A stretch of DNA of 44,842 nucleotides, from positions 1 to 44,842 of IMG/VR virus record IMGVR_UViG_3300024259_000062, one strand, 5' to 3'. The notes under the pieces were generated by a model. That model made no database searches, was not told where the DNA came from, and saw only the letters and a list, made by a program, of their open reading frames with translations. Source of the stretch: a virus. Positions within the stretch are counted from its first letter, which is position 1. Every line of letters starts with the position of its first letter. A program made the position numbers and the translations under genes. Shown here piece after piece: positions 1 to 8,168 of this stretch.

Positions 1-29
1 GAAGATGTGGAGAATAACGGAGGAATGGT

Positions 30-1172
30 ATGTCCGGCGGAATTAGGTTCATCCATACGGCTGACTTACACCTTGATGCCTCTGCTAATATCCCTAGCTG
101 GAGGCTGATAGAGCAGAGGGATTGTTTGAATCATCTTAGGGAGTATGCTGCTGAGAAGAAGATTGGGGATATTTTCATCGCCGGGGATGTCTTTGAGAAG
201 CATAATCCTGAGGATGAGACGGTAATCTTCTTCTTGACTTGGGTAGGTGAGTGCGTTAAGGCCGGGATTCGTATTTGGGCTATACCGGGCAATCATGATG
301 CCAAAGATCACGCGAATCAGTATAACTCTATGACTCCTATGGTCAAGACAATGGAGATTGTAGACGCTGAAGCAACTAAGGGCTTCAATATCATCGACAA
401 ACCCCGGCTTTTATCCCACGGACCTTTTGCTGGGTACAATATCTTCTTCTTGCCGTGGATGAGAGAGGCTGAGTATGTAGCAGTCCTTAAAGCATTGCTG
501 CCGAAACATTCTACAGGTATCAATATTTTAGTGACGCATGCCTTCATTAAAGGCTCGGTTATCGGGGATGGCGGGGTGAAGCTGAGTGGTGGGATTCCGC
601 TTAAGTTGTTCAAGAAGTTTACCTACGTAGCGTTGGGCGATATTCATCTCAGACAAGATTTTGTTTTACCTCTTGGAATGGCCCATTATTGCGGGTCATT
701 CTTTTGCGTTGATTTCTCGGAGAGGAAGGAGTTCAAAGGCTTCCTTGATGTTTGGATAGATACAGGAGGAAATGTTTTTGTCGATCACATCCGGAACCCT
801 CATATAATCTGGACTCAAAGGAGAATAAAGCTCAGCGTCTTACAGAAGGTGGTTGTTTCAAAGGAGTTGTTTGCTCGTAAGTTTCCCAAGAAGACGTTCA
901 AAGGCAAGAAGGTCAAGCTTGTGATTGATTGTGAAGGAGGTCAATCCAGTCAAGTCCCTATAGACGAACTTGCAAAAAGATCATTGAGCCTTCCTGTAGT
1001 TGAGTTTACTCATGAGTTGAAGAACACAGGCTACTCACGCCCAAAGAGATTCAAATCCAGAAAGACCGGGGCGATGATGGATGAGTTAGTTGACGGGGAT
1101 GAGACGGTTAGAGGCAGGAAGCGCAAGTCAAGAGCCAAGAAGGTCGGCAAAAAGCTATTGGGGAATAAATAA
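30..1172 (+). CDS. Mre11/SbcD-like recombination nuclease subunit (T4 gp47 type)
   Basis: Calcineurin-like metallophosphoesterase, 380 aa, expected to be the nuclease partner of the downstream Rad50-like ATPase in end processing and recombination-dependent replication. Metal-binding motifs are visible in order: D12-x-H14 in HTADLHLD, G52-D53, G87-N88-H89-D90, a VTHAF histidine near residue 170 and GDIH near 205 in place of the usual GHxH. Length fits SbcD/gp47. The C-terminus is Lys/Arg-rich, perhaps for DNA binding. A GGAGG lies 6 nt before the ATG. The stop shares one base (TAATG) with the next start, so the pair is translationally coupled. The family call is firm; the biochemical role is inferred from the family. 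Confidence 0.9.
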   Translation: MSGGIRFIHTADLHLDASANIPSWRLIEQRDCLNHLREYAAEKKIGDIFIAGDVFEKHNPEDETVIFFLTWVGECVKAGIRIWAIPGNHDAKDHANQYNSMTPMVKTMEIVDAEATKGFNIIDKPRLLSHGPFAGYNIFFLPWMREAEYVAVLKALLPKHSTGINILVTHAFIKGSVIGDGGVKLSGGIPLKLFKKFTYVALGDIHLRQDFVLPLGMAHYCGSFFCVDFSERKEFKGFLDVWIDTGGNVFVDHIRNPHIIWTQRRIKLSVLQKVVVSKELFARKFPKKTFKGKKVKLVIDCEGGQSSQVPIDELAKRSLSLPVVEFTHELKNTGYSRPKRFKSRKTGAMMDELVDGDETVRGRKRKSRAKKVGKKLLGNK

Positions 1173-3220
1173 TGAGACTAGCCCACGTAGGATTACACAA
1201 CTTCGCAAGCCATAAGAATACAGAGATTGATTTCCCTGAAGATGAGAAGCTGGTCCTGATCCGCGGATTGAATGGGACAGGTAAGTCCTTTCTTATGGAT
1301 GGGGTATCATTTGCTCCCTACGGTAAGGTGATGCGTAGCGGGGAAATGGTGACTCCGAAAAGGCTTGTTAGAGATTTCCAAGATACAGGCCACGCAGAGA
1401 TAATCCTACAGGGCGAGCGCGAGATGAGGATTGAGCGCAGGATGGGCAAGAAATCCTCGAATGTTCGATGGTGGATGGATGGAGTAGAGGGCAAGGGCAG
1501 GACGAATAGACAGAAACAACCTTTGATTGAGAAGCAATTAGGATTCTCGTATGAGTCCTTTATGTCTGCCTCTTATCTGTCTCAAGGTAGGGTTGGAGTC
1601 TTTACTGATGGAAAGAGTGCTGATAGGGTAAAGATTCTGACTAATGTTCTCGACCTTGCTTCCGTGGATGAGGCGGTTAAGACTGCTAAGAGGCAGGTTA
1701 CGGTTCTGACGGATAGAGCGGAGTTGATCTGTGGTAAGATCGAGTTCCTTGAAGCTGAGTCAGAGAAGATCGGATCAGCTGAGAGTATCGTTGAGACTAT
1801 CCAGTATATGAAGGATAAGAAACGGATTGAGGAGCGTGAGTTAGGTAGGCTTAGAAAGCTACGGGATGCGATTAGTGATAGAGAGGAAATGCAGCGCTCC
1901 TACAGGGAGAACATAGCCTCTCTACGGTCGATAGTCGCGAGTAGAAGGCAAGCGATTGCACGGCTTGCTAGGGAGATGGCTCACGACTCTGAAGAGCGGC
2001 TTGCTGTAACTAATAAGCTGAAGCCTTTGAGGAGGGCAGCCAAGAGGGTTGATAGGCTGAAGGAGTTGCTTAAGGAGCATCCTTATCCTCAAGAGGAAGT
2101 GGATGAGCAGATAGACGCCCAAGCAGAGGTCACTGGACTTATCTTTGCGGTAGAGAATCAGATAGAGAGATTCAAGCATGTGATGAAGAAGGGTGGCGAT
2201 TGCCCTACTTGTGGGCGTAGTGTTGAGGCCGGCCATTCAGAGATAGAGATTCTCATAAAGGCTTTGGAAGCAGAGCGGCGTGATTTAGCAAAGCAAAAGA
2301 GAAGGCTGGATGTACAGAATAAAGACCTACAAGCTAGGGTTGAGCAACACACAGAGATCTCAGTCAAGTTAGGTAATACGAAACGCCAGATAGAGCAGAA
2401 GACATTCTTGGATGATCAGGATGAGATGTTCGCCAAGAGAATTTTCAATAAGGGCGTCCAGAAGCGAGATGATGAAGGTGAATTGACCGGGGCTTTATTG
2501 AGGATCAAAAGAGCTAAGGCCAACTATAAGAAGGCAATGGCTAAGTTCTCTCATCTGGATGAGTCCTTGGATGCTTCTGACCTCAACGAATCTATTGAGG
2601 CCATCAGAAGTAAGCTAGGAGCAATGGCGTTATCAATAGAGTTTAATCAAAAGAACTTGGCTCGGTCTAAGCAGATTAGAGAAGAGATATCAAGCTTCAA
2701 GGCTCAAAGGAAGGCTGCCTCTGGTTCTACCTACTACTATGAGTATTGGGTTGATCGGTTTCCGAAGGTTAAGTTAGGCCTGATTGATACTTTTATACCT
2801 CAGATGGAGGCAATCTCCAATACTATCCTCTCATCCTTTACTCCTATCAGGGTAGAGTTCCCCACCTCGAAAGAAAGACAAAAGGGTGGAAGGATGGATA
2901 GCTTTAGGATAGTGGTATATAAGGGGAAAGTTGTCCGTGAGTGGGGAAATTGGAGCGGTGGTGAGAAGAAGCAAGTGGCCATAGCGATCTGCTTAGCCAT
3001 GAATACTGCCCTCTGGAATATGGGATTCGGATTAGACTTCATCTTGATGGACGAGGTATTCTCCGATCTTGATGTAGAGAAACGCCCGAAGGTGTTGAAG
3101 TATCTGGTCGAGTCAGGACGGAATGTATTTGTAATCTCTCACACGGATATCAACCCTGCGTTCTTTGACCGAGTAATCACCGTAACTATGAAGAATGATA
3201 TCTCAAGGATAAATGGATGA
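1172..3220 (+). CDS. Rad50/SbcC-like SMC ATPase (T4 gp46 type)
   Basis: 682 aa ABC/SMC-type ATPase that should form a complex with the preceding nuclease. Walker A GLNGTGKS is at residues 32-39. Long Lys/Glu-rich coiled-coil arms flank a zinc hook CPTC at 344-347. The ABC signature SGGEKK is near 595 and Walker B with the D-loop (ILMDEVFSDLD) near 624-634. All elements expected of a Rad50 family member are present, and the length matches phage gp46 proteins rather than the longer bacterial SbcC. It starts at an ATG overlapping the previous stop, and its own stop overlaps the next ATG (ATGA). Confidence 0.92.
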   Translation: MRLAHVGLHNFASHKNTEIDFPEDEKLVLIRGLNGTGKSFLMDGVSFAPYGKVMRSGEMVTPKRLVRDFQDTGHAEIILQGEREMRIERRMGKKSSNVRWWMDGVEGKGRTNRQKQPLIEKQLGFSYESFMSASYLSQGRVGVFTDGKSADRVKILTNVLDLASVDEAVKTAKRQVTVLTDRAELICGKIEFLEAESEKIGSAESIVETIQYMKDKKRIEERELGRLRKLRDAISDREEMQRSYRENIASLRSIVASRRQAIARLAREMAHDSEERLAVTNKLKPLRRAAKRVDRLKELLKEHPYPQEEVDEQIDAQAEVTGLIFAVENQIERFKHVMKKGGDCPTCGRSVEAGHSEIEILIKALEAERRDLAKQKRRLDVQNKDLQARVEQHTEISVKLGNTKRQIEQKTFLDDQDEMFAKRIFNKGVQKRDDEGELTGALLRIKRAKANYKKAMAKFSHLDESLDASDLNESIEAIRSKLGAMALSIEFNQKNLARSKQIREEISSFKAQRKAASGSTYYYEYWVDRFPKVKLGLIDTFIPQMEAISNTILSSFTPIRVEFPTSKERQKGGRMDSFRIVVYKGKVVREWGNWSGGEKKQVAIAICLAMNTALWNMGFGLDFILMDEVFSDLDVEKRPKVLKYLVESGRNVFVISHTDINPAFFDRVITVTMKNDISRING

Positions 3221-3462
3221 GCTGTCAAGGTTTATGGGAGATAGGAGTGGCCATCGGCGCAATAAAGCCAATACTGCCTGCTGATAGAGGCGAGTGTGAG
3301 ATCTGTGAAGAAGACGCTGATAGATATAAGTTTGGCGAACTTCTTATCTGTGATGATTGCCGCCAAAGATTGAAGCCTAAGCCGCCAAAGGGTAGGTTGT
3401 TCCGCGAAGGTAGCATTAAGGATGTCAAGCAATACTATGGTGATAAGCGATATAATGGCTAA
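3217..3462 (+). CDS. Small zinc-finger protein
   Basis: 81 aa protein with two CxxC knuckles (CEIC and CDDC, about 17 residues apart) followed by RQRL and a basic Pro/Lys segment, typical of a small treble-clef or zinc-ribbon fold. The CxxC-x(n)-CxxCRxRL arrangement recurs in the protein at 27,694. It starts with ATGA coupling to the Rad50-like gene, so it belongs to the same operon. The specific role is unknown; nucleic-acid or protein binding is likely only by analogy. Confidence 0.7.
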   Translation: MSCQGLWEIGVAIGAIKPILPADRGECEICEEDADRYKFGELLICDDCRQRLKPKPPKGRLFREGSIKDVKQYYGDKRYNG

Positions 3463-3865
3463 ACGACTCCATAAGTCCGACAGGATTAAGTTTGAGCCAG
3501 ACGATGGATTCTTCAAACGTCACGGCAAGAGGATTCGTTGGCTCTTATCTGAGCCTATGAATAGCGAGTATCTGTTATACCTGCGTCGATATAGTAAGAG
3601 TGGCGAGGTAAGCAGAGAGCAGGTCGGCAGGAGGATTGGAAGGCACCCTGCTCAAGTCGGCCGCTACGAAGGGATGGGGTATGACCGTCAAATTCCTGAG
3701 CTCAGAGTTCTTAGGAAGATGATAGTTGTTCTTCAAGCTAACCCTTTAACACTTCTTAACCTCCAGCTTCATTTTGATAATAAGCAGGAGGCGTTAGATT
3801 GGATCAAGAGTTGCTCTGATTCCAAGACTAAGGAGTTGTTGGATGGCACGCAAGAAAGCGTCTAG
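3422..3865 (+). CDS. HTH (XRE-like) DNA-binding protein, putative
   Basis: Up to 147 aa. The middle (SREQVGRRIGRHPAQVGRYE) reads like the helix-turn-helix of a Cro/XRE repressor, followed by LRKMIVVLQANPLTLLNL, which resembles the conserved helices after an XRE HTH. Basic N-terminus. Two starts are possible: ATG 3422, overlapping the previous gene by 41 bp, or ATG 3455, overlapping by 8 bp. Neither has a strong ribosome binding site; 3455 gives the more usual overlap for this genome. A transcriptional regulator is the best guess. Confidence 0.6.
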   Translation: MSSNTMVISDIMAKRLHKSDRIKFEPDDGFFKRHGKRIRWLLSEPMNSEYLLYLRRYSKSGEVSREQVGRRIGRHPAQVGRYEGMGYDRQIPELRVLRKMIVVLQANPLTLLNLQLHFDNKQEALDWIKSCSDSKTKELLDGTQESV

Positions 3866-4418
3866 TGGTTATGAGTTCGAGGTTGAGCTGGCTAAGTTAG
3901 CAGAAAGGTTCTTGGGCAAATATGTTAGACAGAATTATCGCGTCTTTGGATCTGGACGTAATAAGAATGCTGTATTCTCGGGCGGGGATGAACGCCGATT
4001 GGGTGATCATTTCCTTGAGGTTAAGACAAATAAAAGATTCCTATTCCCTTGGAAGATCAGATTTACCACCGAGGCAAAATGGTATTCTACTAAGGGAACG
4101 GTAAAGTCGGTGGCGATTCAGAAGGGATGGCTCGACCAATGTCGCCACGAAGCAGCCGAACAAGGATCGTTTCCGATATTCGCAATCAAGTTTAAGGGCC
4201 AGAATAAGCGCAGTAAAGAACTGAAGAAGTATAATTGGTATGGACGAGATGCGAATGCTGTATGGTTCGCTATGCCGGCCAAGCACTTCTTCCTTCTTAT
4301 ACTGTTCCTTTTAGGCGCAAGATTGGGGGTGGATCTACGTGGCCAAGTCAAAGATGTCGAGACAAGTGAAGCGATCTCTCCAAAGGCAAAGCGAAAAGGT
4401 AGATCAGACAAGCATTAG
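3843..4418 (+). CDS. PD-(D/E)xK nuclease, Holliday-junction-resolvase-like
   Basis: 191 aa. The N-terminal two thirds has a resolvase-like motif order: an early Glu in GYEFEVELAKLAERF, then GDHFLEVKTNKRF, which fits the D...ExK core, and a later WLDQCRHEA where resolvases often carry a helical Gln. This suggests an endonuclease that acts on branched or damaged DNA, consistent with the Mre11/Rad50 genes upstream. The C-terminus is odd: a hydrophobic stretch (HFFLLILFLLGARLG) and a basic tail that overlap the next gene by 80 bp. ATG 3843 overlaps the previous gene by 23 bp. Confidence 0.6.
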   Translation: MARKKASSGYEFEVELAKLAERFLGKYVRQNYRVFGSGRNKNAVFSGGDERRLGDHFLEVKTNKRFLFPWKIRFTTEAKWYSTKGTVKSVAIQKGWLDQCRHEAAEQGSFPIFAIKFKGQNKRSKELKKYNWYGRDANAVWFAMPAKHFFLLILFLLGARLGVDLRGQVKDVETSEAISPKAKRKGRSDKH

Positions 4419-4647
4419 TCCTGCTGATCAGGTCAAGTTTGTAGAGAGTCAGTTCAAGCCGTATGATGATACGAATCGGTTGGATGTCTCTGGCAAGAAG
4501 ATCAGATTGGCTACGTTTACCAACGATGGGACGATACGAGTGAGTGAGTTCGGCTTCTTTGAGGCGTATGTGGATACTGAAGGCGCTGTCGTTGTCGTCC
4601 TTGATCCCAAATCCAAAGCAAATTCAAGGACGTTCGGGAGGAAGTGA
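4339..4647 (+). CDS. Hypothetical protein
   Basis: 102 aa from a GTG start preceded by a GGGGGTGG-like ribosome binding site. Lys/Arg/Gln-rich N-terminus, then alternating hydrophobic residues with a run of five Val that look like beta strands. It overlaps the 3' end of the nuclease gene by 80 bp, unusually long here, so the start may lie further in (an ATG is at codon 6). Its end overlaps the next start as GTGA. No family recognised. Confidence 0.6.
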   Translation: MAKSKMSRQVKRSLQRQSEKVDQTSISPADQVKFVESQFKPYDDTNRLDVSGKKIRLATFTNDGTIRVSEFGFFEAYVDTEGAVVVVLDPKSKANSRTFGRK

Positions 4648-5048
4648 GAAATAGAAATGAACCGGCAACTGTCTATCGCGACTCTGAGGGTGTTCCTGTT
4701 CGGAACCTTTATGATTACTTCAATCATCTCTCTCGTGGTGAGGTTGATATGTCCTCTGCCTATGTAGGCTGTCCGTCTTGCAAGCGTGGTTTGTATCTCA
4801 AATCGGCCGGGGTGATATGTCCTCATTGTGGCACATACTTTAGCTTGGAGTCGTCAGTCGAACCTGACTTCATACCTCGTCAAAGCGCCGCAGTGTTCGG
4901 TGAAGCAACCCAAGACCGTGCTGCCTACCGAGGCTCTATGGAGCAGATGGCTGATGACTCCAAAACTGGAAAGGCAAGGGAGAAGGGTGCGAGCTACTAC
5001 AGAAACAAATACCGACACAGGGAAGCCTTCAACAAGCTGCCAAGGTAA
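4644..5048 (+). CDS. Zinc-ribbon protein
   Basis: 134 aa with a textbook zinc ribbon: CPSC, about 14 residues, CPHC followed by GTYF, near residues 43-65. The N-terminus (YRDSEGVPVRNLYDYFNHLSRG) and the charged C-terminus (GASYYRNKYRHRE) are not recognised. The start is GTG at 4644, coupled to the previous stop. Zinc ribbons of this shape occur in transcription and replication accessory proteins, but no specific role can be assigned. Confidence 0.65.
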   Translation: MRNRNEPATVYRDSEGVPVRNLYDYFNHLSRGEVDMSSAYVGCPSCKRGLYLKSAGVICPHCGTYFSLESSVEPDFIPRQSAAVFGEATQDRAAYRGSMEQMADDSKTGKAREKGASYYRNKYRHREAFNKLPR

Positions 5049-5538
5049 GATTCACGCATTCTTAGACGCAGACTTAGCCATTTTACAGGGCACCCCGGAC
5101 AAAGGTGCCCTTTTCCGTCTCAAATCAGACAGGTTTGTAACAGCCAAGGAAGCCACCATCCGCAATGGTTTGCTAGTTTGTATGCGTAACTACGGTATGT
5201 TCAGGAGGAATTTGGGCAATGTTCCGACATATGCTTTTACAATCCAGTCAGGACTGCCTGGTAGAGATAGCAATGCCAGATGTGAAGAGTTTGGCAGCAG
5301 CAGAATTCTGATAAGAGTGAACATCGACCACGCTCCTGCTGTCCCAGAAGGCATGGGGAGATGGGATTCGAGATGGATACTCAGAAAGGTCTGCCACGAG
5401 CTAGCAGAGTATCAAGTTGTCCGTGCCCTTCGGTCTGTCGAGAGAGCAGCGGGCAAGGAGGAAGCAATGAAGATCATCCGAGATGCTACAAAAGATTACT
5501 ACCCAGATGCCCAACCCTCCAAATATATCACAAACTGA
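4987..5538 (+). CDS. Hypothetical protein
   Basis: About 183 aa from GTG 4987 (AAGGGAG just upstream). The frame is open from ATG 4828, but the part before about 5000 would overlap the zinc-ribbon gene by 220 bp and looks like out-of-frame sequence. The body (FLDADLAILQGTPDKGALFRL onward) has good phage-like composition, with a Trp/Arg-rich segment and a helical C-terminal half. It is the last gene of the first operon, just before an intrinsic terminator. The stop is certain; the start is not. Confidence 0.6.
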   Translation: MRATTETNTDTGKPSTSCQGKIHAFLDADLAILQGTPDKGALFRLKSDRFVTAKEATIRNGLLVCMRNYGMFRRNLGNVPTYAFTIQSGLPGRDSNARCEEFGSSRILIRVNIDHAPAVPEGMGRWDSRWILRKVCHELAEYQVVRALRSVERAAGKEEAMKIIRDATKDYYPDAQPSKYITN

Positions 5539-5539
5539 A

Positions 5540-5574
5540 TGCCCTGAGAGCGTGATTTTCTCCGGGCAATTTTT
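5540..5574 (+). terminator. Intrinsic terminator
   Basis: Inverted repeat TGCCCtGAGA...TCTCCGGGCA (10 bp with one mismatch) followed directly by ATTTTT. It sits two bases after the stop of the preceding gene and closes the recombination operon. Confidence 0.75.
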
Positions 5575-5599
5575 CTCAATTTACAAGTGAGGTAGGTCA

Positions 5600-5845
5600 G
5601 TGGCGACTCTACTACTCATCCCGAAGGATGGATATGACGCATCAAACGATGCTGATACATTTAGGAAAATCCCTGATATGGCTGCTCGGGCTGCGAAAGG
5701 GAAACAACATTTCTTGGTAACGATTGATCCGTCGGAGTATGAAGTATTTGCTTCGATGGGCCAATTTGAGAAAGTAGAAGTAGATGGATCTGGGATGATC
5801 AGGCTTAATATGACGATGTTCGAGCCTCCTGATGGCACGACATAA
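5600..5845 (+). CDS. Hypothetical protein
   Basis: 81 aa from GTG 5600, with GAGGTAGG a few bases upstream. Small mixed alpha/beta composition with no Cys or membrane segment. The end overlaps the primase start by 14 bp, so the two are probably co-translated. No family recognised. Confidence 0.65.
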   Translation: MATLLLIPKDGYDASNDADTFRKIPDMAARAAKGKQHFLVTIDPSEYEVFASMGQFEKVEVDGSGMIRLNMTMFEPPDGTT

Positions 5846-6725
5846 TAAGAAGGATGTGCTACGGCTGATAACCCCTCATCTACAGGGGTTTGTTGATAAA
5901 GGACGGTGGGTTATGTTCTGCTGTCCTTATCATAATGATAAGAATCCTTCTTTTGGGATTGATACCAAGAAGGGTGGTTTCAACTGTTTTACTTGCGGTG
6001 AAACCGGATCTTTTGGAGATCTCCTTCTACATCTAGGGATAGAGTCCGATCTTGAAGAAGTGGAGGCGATGTCTGAAGGTGAGTGGACCGATGTTCTCGA
6101 ATCCCTTGAGTCGAAGGCTACTAAGAAGGTAAAGTGGCCTGGAGAAGATATTGAGGTGAGGTCACCATATGCTGAAAAGGCCCCAAAGAAATACGCCAGA
6201 TACCTTGAAGATGAGAGATTTCTTTCGACGTCTGAGGTTGTGCGCTTTGAAATGGGATGGTCCCCCAAGGAGCAGGGGAGGGTTCTTATTCCAGTCAGAA
6301 ACCTTAAGGGAGATCATGTCATTTGGATTGAGAGAAGGAGAATTGACGGCGGCAAACCTAAATACTGGAGACCCAAAGGAACAAAGAAGGAGCTTGCGTT
6401 ATATGGGTATTCAGATATTAGAGGACACGACTGGGTTGTTGTCACAGAGGGAATTTTTGATGCTATCGCCCTCTCAGCTAGAGGATTACCGGCGGTTTGT
6501 TGCTTTGGTGGATTCTCTGACTTCCAACGAAACGCAATCATCAAGCGTTTCGGAACTGTATATGTCTGCTTTGACGGAGATACCGCTGGTCGTGAAAAAT
6601 CTAGGGAAGCCAGAGAGTCTTTGAAAGATTGCGGAGTCCGAGTTCGTAATGTGAAGCTTCCAGAGGGAAAGGACCCAGCAGATTATTCAGATAGAATAGC
6701 CAGCGAGTTGCTTGATCTGATGTAA
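5832..6725 (+). CDS. DnaG-type DNA primase (zinc-finger plus TOPRIM)
   Basis: 297 aa. The N-terminal CHC2-like zinc finger is visible as C31-x2-H34...C52-x2-C55, in a segment like the DnaG finger (FCCPYHNDKNPSF and FNCFTCGETG). The catalytic TOPRIM domain follows, with VVVTEGIFDAIAL (E206) and FDGDTAGREKS (D248, D250) as the metal-binding acids. No helicase domain follows and the protein is much shorter than bacterial DnaG, so this is a compact phage primase. It makes RNA primers for replication and should work with a helicase not seen in this window. Confidence 0.88.
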   Translation: MARHNKKDVLRLITPHLQGFVDKGRWVMFCCPYHNDKNPSFGIDTKKGGFNCFTCGETGSFGDLLLHLGIESDLEEVEAMSEGEWTDVLESLESKATKKVKWPGEDIEVRSPYAEKAPKKYARYLEDERFLSTSEVVRFEMGWSPKEQGRVLIPVRNLKGDHVIWIERRRIDGGKPKYWRPKGTKKELALYGYSDIRGHDWVVVTEGIFDAIALSARGLPAVCCFGGFSDFQRNAIIKRFGTVYVCFDGDTAGREKSREARESLKDCGVRVRNVKLPEGKDPADYSDRIASELLDLM

Positions 6726-6738
6726 CAAAAGAAAGCTC

Positions 6739-6767
6739 TTTACTTTTCAGGCGGCATTTCGTATACT
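6739..6767 (+). promoter_or_regulatory. Phage promoter, TATACT variant of the repeated cassette
   Basis: TTTACT at 6739-6744, exactly 17 nt, then TATACT at 6762-6767. The -35 and the spacing are the same as in the TTTACT-N17-TACCTT cassettes further on, tying the two types together. A second TATAAT lies at 6790-6795 in the same leader. The gene served starts at 6854. Confidence 0.6.
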
Positions 6768-6853
6768 ATAGTCGGTAGTAGAGAGGCTGTATAATTAGTG
6801 GCCGCCGTGGGAGATGGATAGGCGGTTGAGAAGCAAACCGAGGGGAGGACACC

Positions 6854-7549
6854 GTGGCAAGACGAAAGCCTGTGGAAAAGCTATCAGTTCGCTGGTCTGA
6901 TTTACAGGGCGTAGTAGATGGAGATGTTCGGTCCTTCAGGAAAGTCCTTGCCTATATATCGTATGATGAACAGGGCAGGAACGTCTTGGAAGGATACCTC
7001 AGGAAAACAGAGCGACAGTTGAACCGCTTACCGGATTCAGAATACGGGGATCTTTTATCTGAGGCTGAGAAACAAATCTGGAGATGCGCAGGTCGGTTTC
7101 TAGCCAGAAAAAGATCAGGACAAAAGGGCAAGATAGCGTTCAGGATATATTACTATCAAAGGCTAAAGCAATGTTTCACTGATCGAGTCAGAGCTACTCA
7201 GAAAACTTCTGATGTCCATAATACCAGCGCTGCCTCCATAGACTCTATGATGGAAGACGCTGGTTTTGTCGTTCCTACTAATGATATCGGTGATATACCT
7301 GTTAAGATTGACATCCAAAGTAGGGTAGTTGAGCTTGGAAGTCATGAGAGGAAAATAGTCAGGAAGTTGGAGGAAGGCTGGACGACAACTCAGATAAAGC
7401 GCGATTTGATTGATCGTCTGGTAAGCAAGAAGCCTGGTCGTAACTACGATGACGTGGCGAAGTTGGTTAGGGCTAGGGTTGATCAATCTTTGGCGGTTAT
7501 CCGTTCTGCGTTAGAAGATGTGTGGGCGGTGCGTAATGAAAATCATTGA
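6854..7549 (+). CDS. Putative divergent sigma-70-like factor
   Basis: 231 aa from GTG 6854 with GAGGGGAGG upstream. The middle (KIAFRIYYYQRLKQCFTDRVRA) resembles the aromatic, basic region 2 of sigma factors. HERKIVRKLEEGWTTTQIKRDL resembles the region 4 helix-turn-helix of ECF/sigma-70 proteins. No single diagnostic motif is perfect, so this is a fold-level guess; another HTH regulator is possible. If correct, it could read the repeated non-canonical promoters of this phage. It has its own promoter at 6739. Confidence 0.4.
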   Translation: MARRKPVEKLSVRWSDLQGVVDGDVRSFRKVLAYISYDEQGRNVLEGYLRKTERQLNRLPDSEYGDLLSEAEKQIWRCAGRFLARKRSGQKGKIAFRIYYYQRLKQCFTDRVRATQKTSDVHNTSAASIDSMMEDAGFVVPTNDIGDIPVKIDIQSRVVELGSHERKIVRKLEEGWTTTQIKRDLIDRLVSKKPGRNYDDVAKLVRARVDQSLAVIRSALEDVWAVRNENH

Positions 7550-8168
7550 TTTCACTACTAACTGTGAAGATCGGCCGGATAGGGTGACTATCGAGACTTT
7601 TGTTCCGAGTGTTGCTCTCACTGGTGTGCCTATCAAAGAAGAAACGATCATTCGATTGATTCGTCAATACTATGCCGAAATGTTTGCTGGATCAAATGTG
7701 ATAATGAAACGGCCTCTAGTATTCGACTACGCATTTGATTCTTGGAAGGGCTTTCGTTTCTACTGGGAGCTCAGAAAAGATAAGACTTGGGCGGAGGTTA
7801 GAGATCGCAAGATACATACTGATTTAGCTAGGCGTGTATTTTTAGCCGATCACGCTGTAGTCAGTGTATACCTTAGCGAACGAAAAACCGAGGGCGGAAG
7901 GTGTGTTAGTTGCGTATTTAACAAGAACATCCCAGAGGGGGACAAAGCCTATGAAGGAGTAAGGCCAGAAGACGGTAGCATCGGCAATGCTTGCCCGGTC
8001 AGGCCGAATGTTGTCGAGATCATCAAGGAGTGCCGGGAGTATCGACTAGATATTGTAGAATTCCTGTCGTTTGAGACGACGACTTCAAACCCCATAGCAG
8101 GAGTATTAGAAAATGGCGAAGGCCGATCTGGTAAAGAAGGCGAAGAAGTTGGGAATCAAGAAGGCTGA
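7536..8168 (+). CDS. Hypothetical protein with Cys cluster
   Basis: 210 aa from ATG 7536; a longer in-frame start at 7518 would sit deeper in the previous gene. The overlap with the previous gene is 14 bp. Four Cys in the C-terminal half (CVSC, then CPV and C-R-E-Y) could bind zinc. The last 56 bp overlap the following acidic-protein gene in another frame. No family recognised. Confidence 0.65.
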   Translation: MKIIDFTTNCEDRPDRVTIETFVPSVALTGVPIKEETIIRLIRQYYAEMFAGSNVIMKRPLVFDYAFDSWKGFRFYWELRKDKTWAEVRDRKIHTDLARRVFLADHAVVSVYLSERKTEGGRCVSCVFNKNIPEGDKAYEGVRPEDGSIGNACPVRPNVVEIIKECREYRLDIVEFLSFETTTSNPIAGVLENGEGRSGKEGEEVGNQEG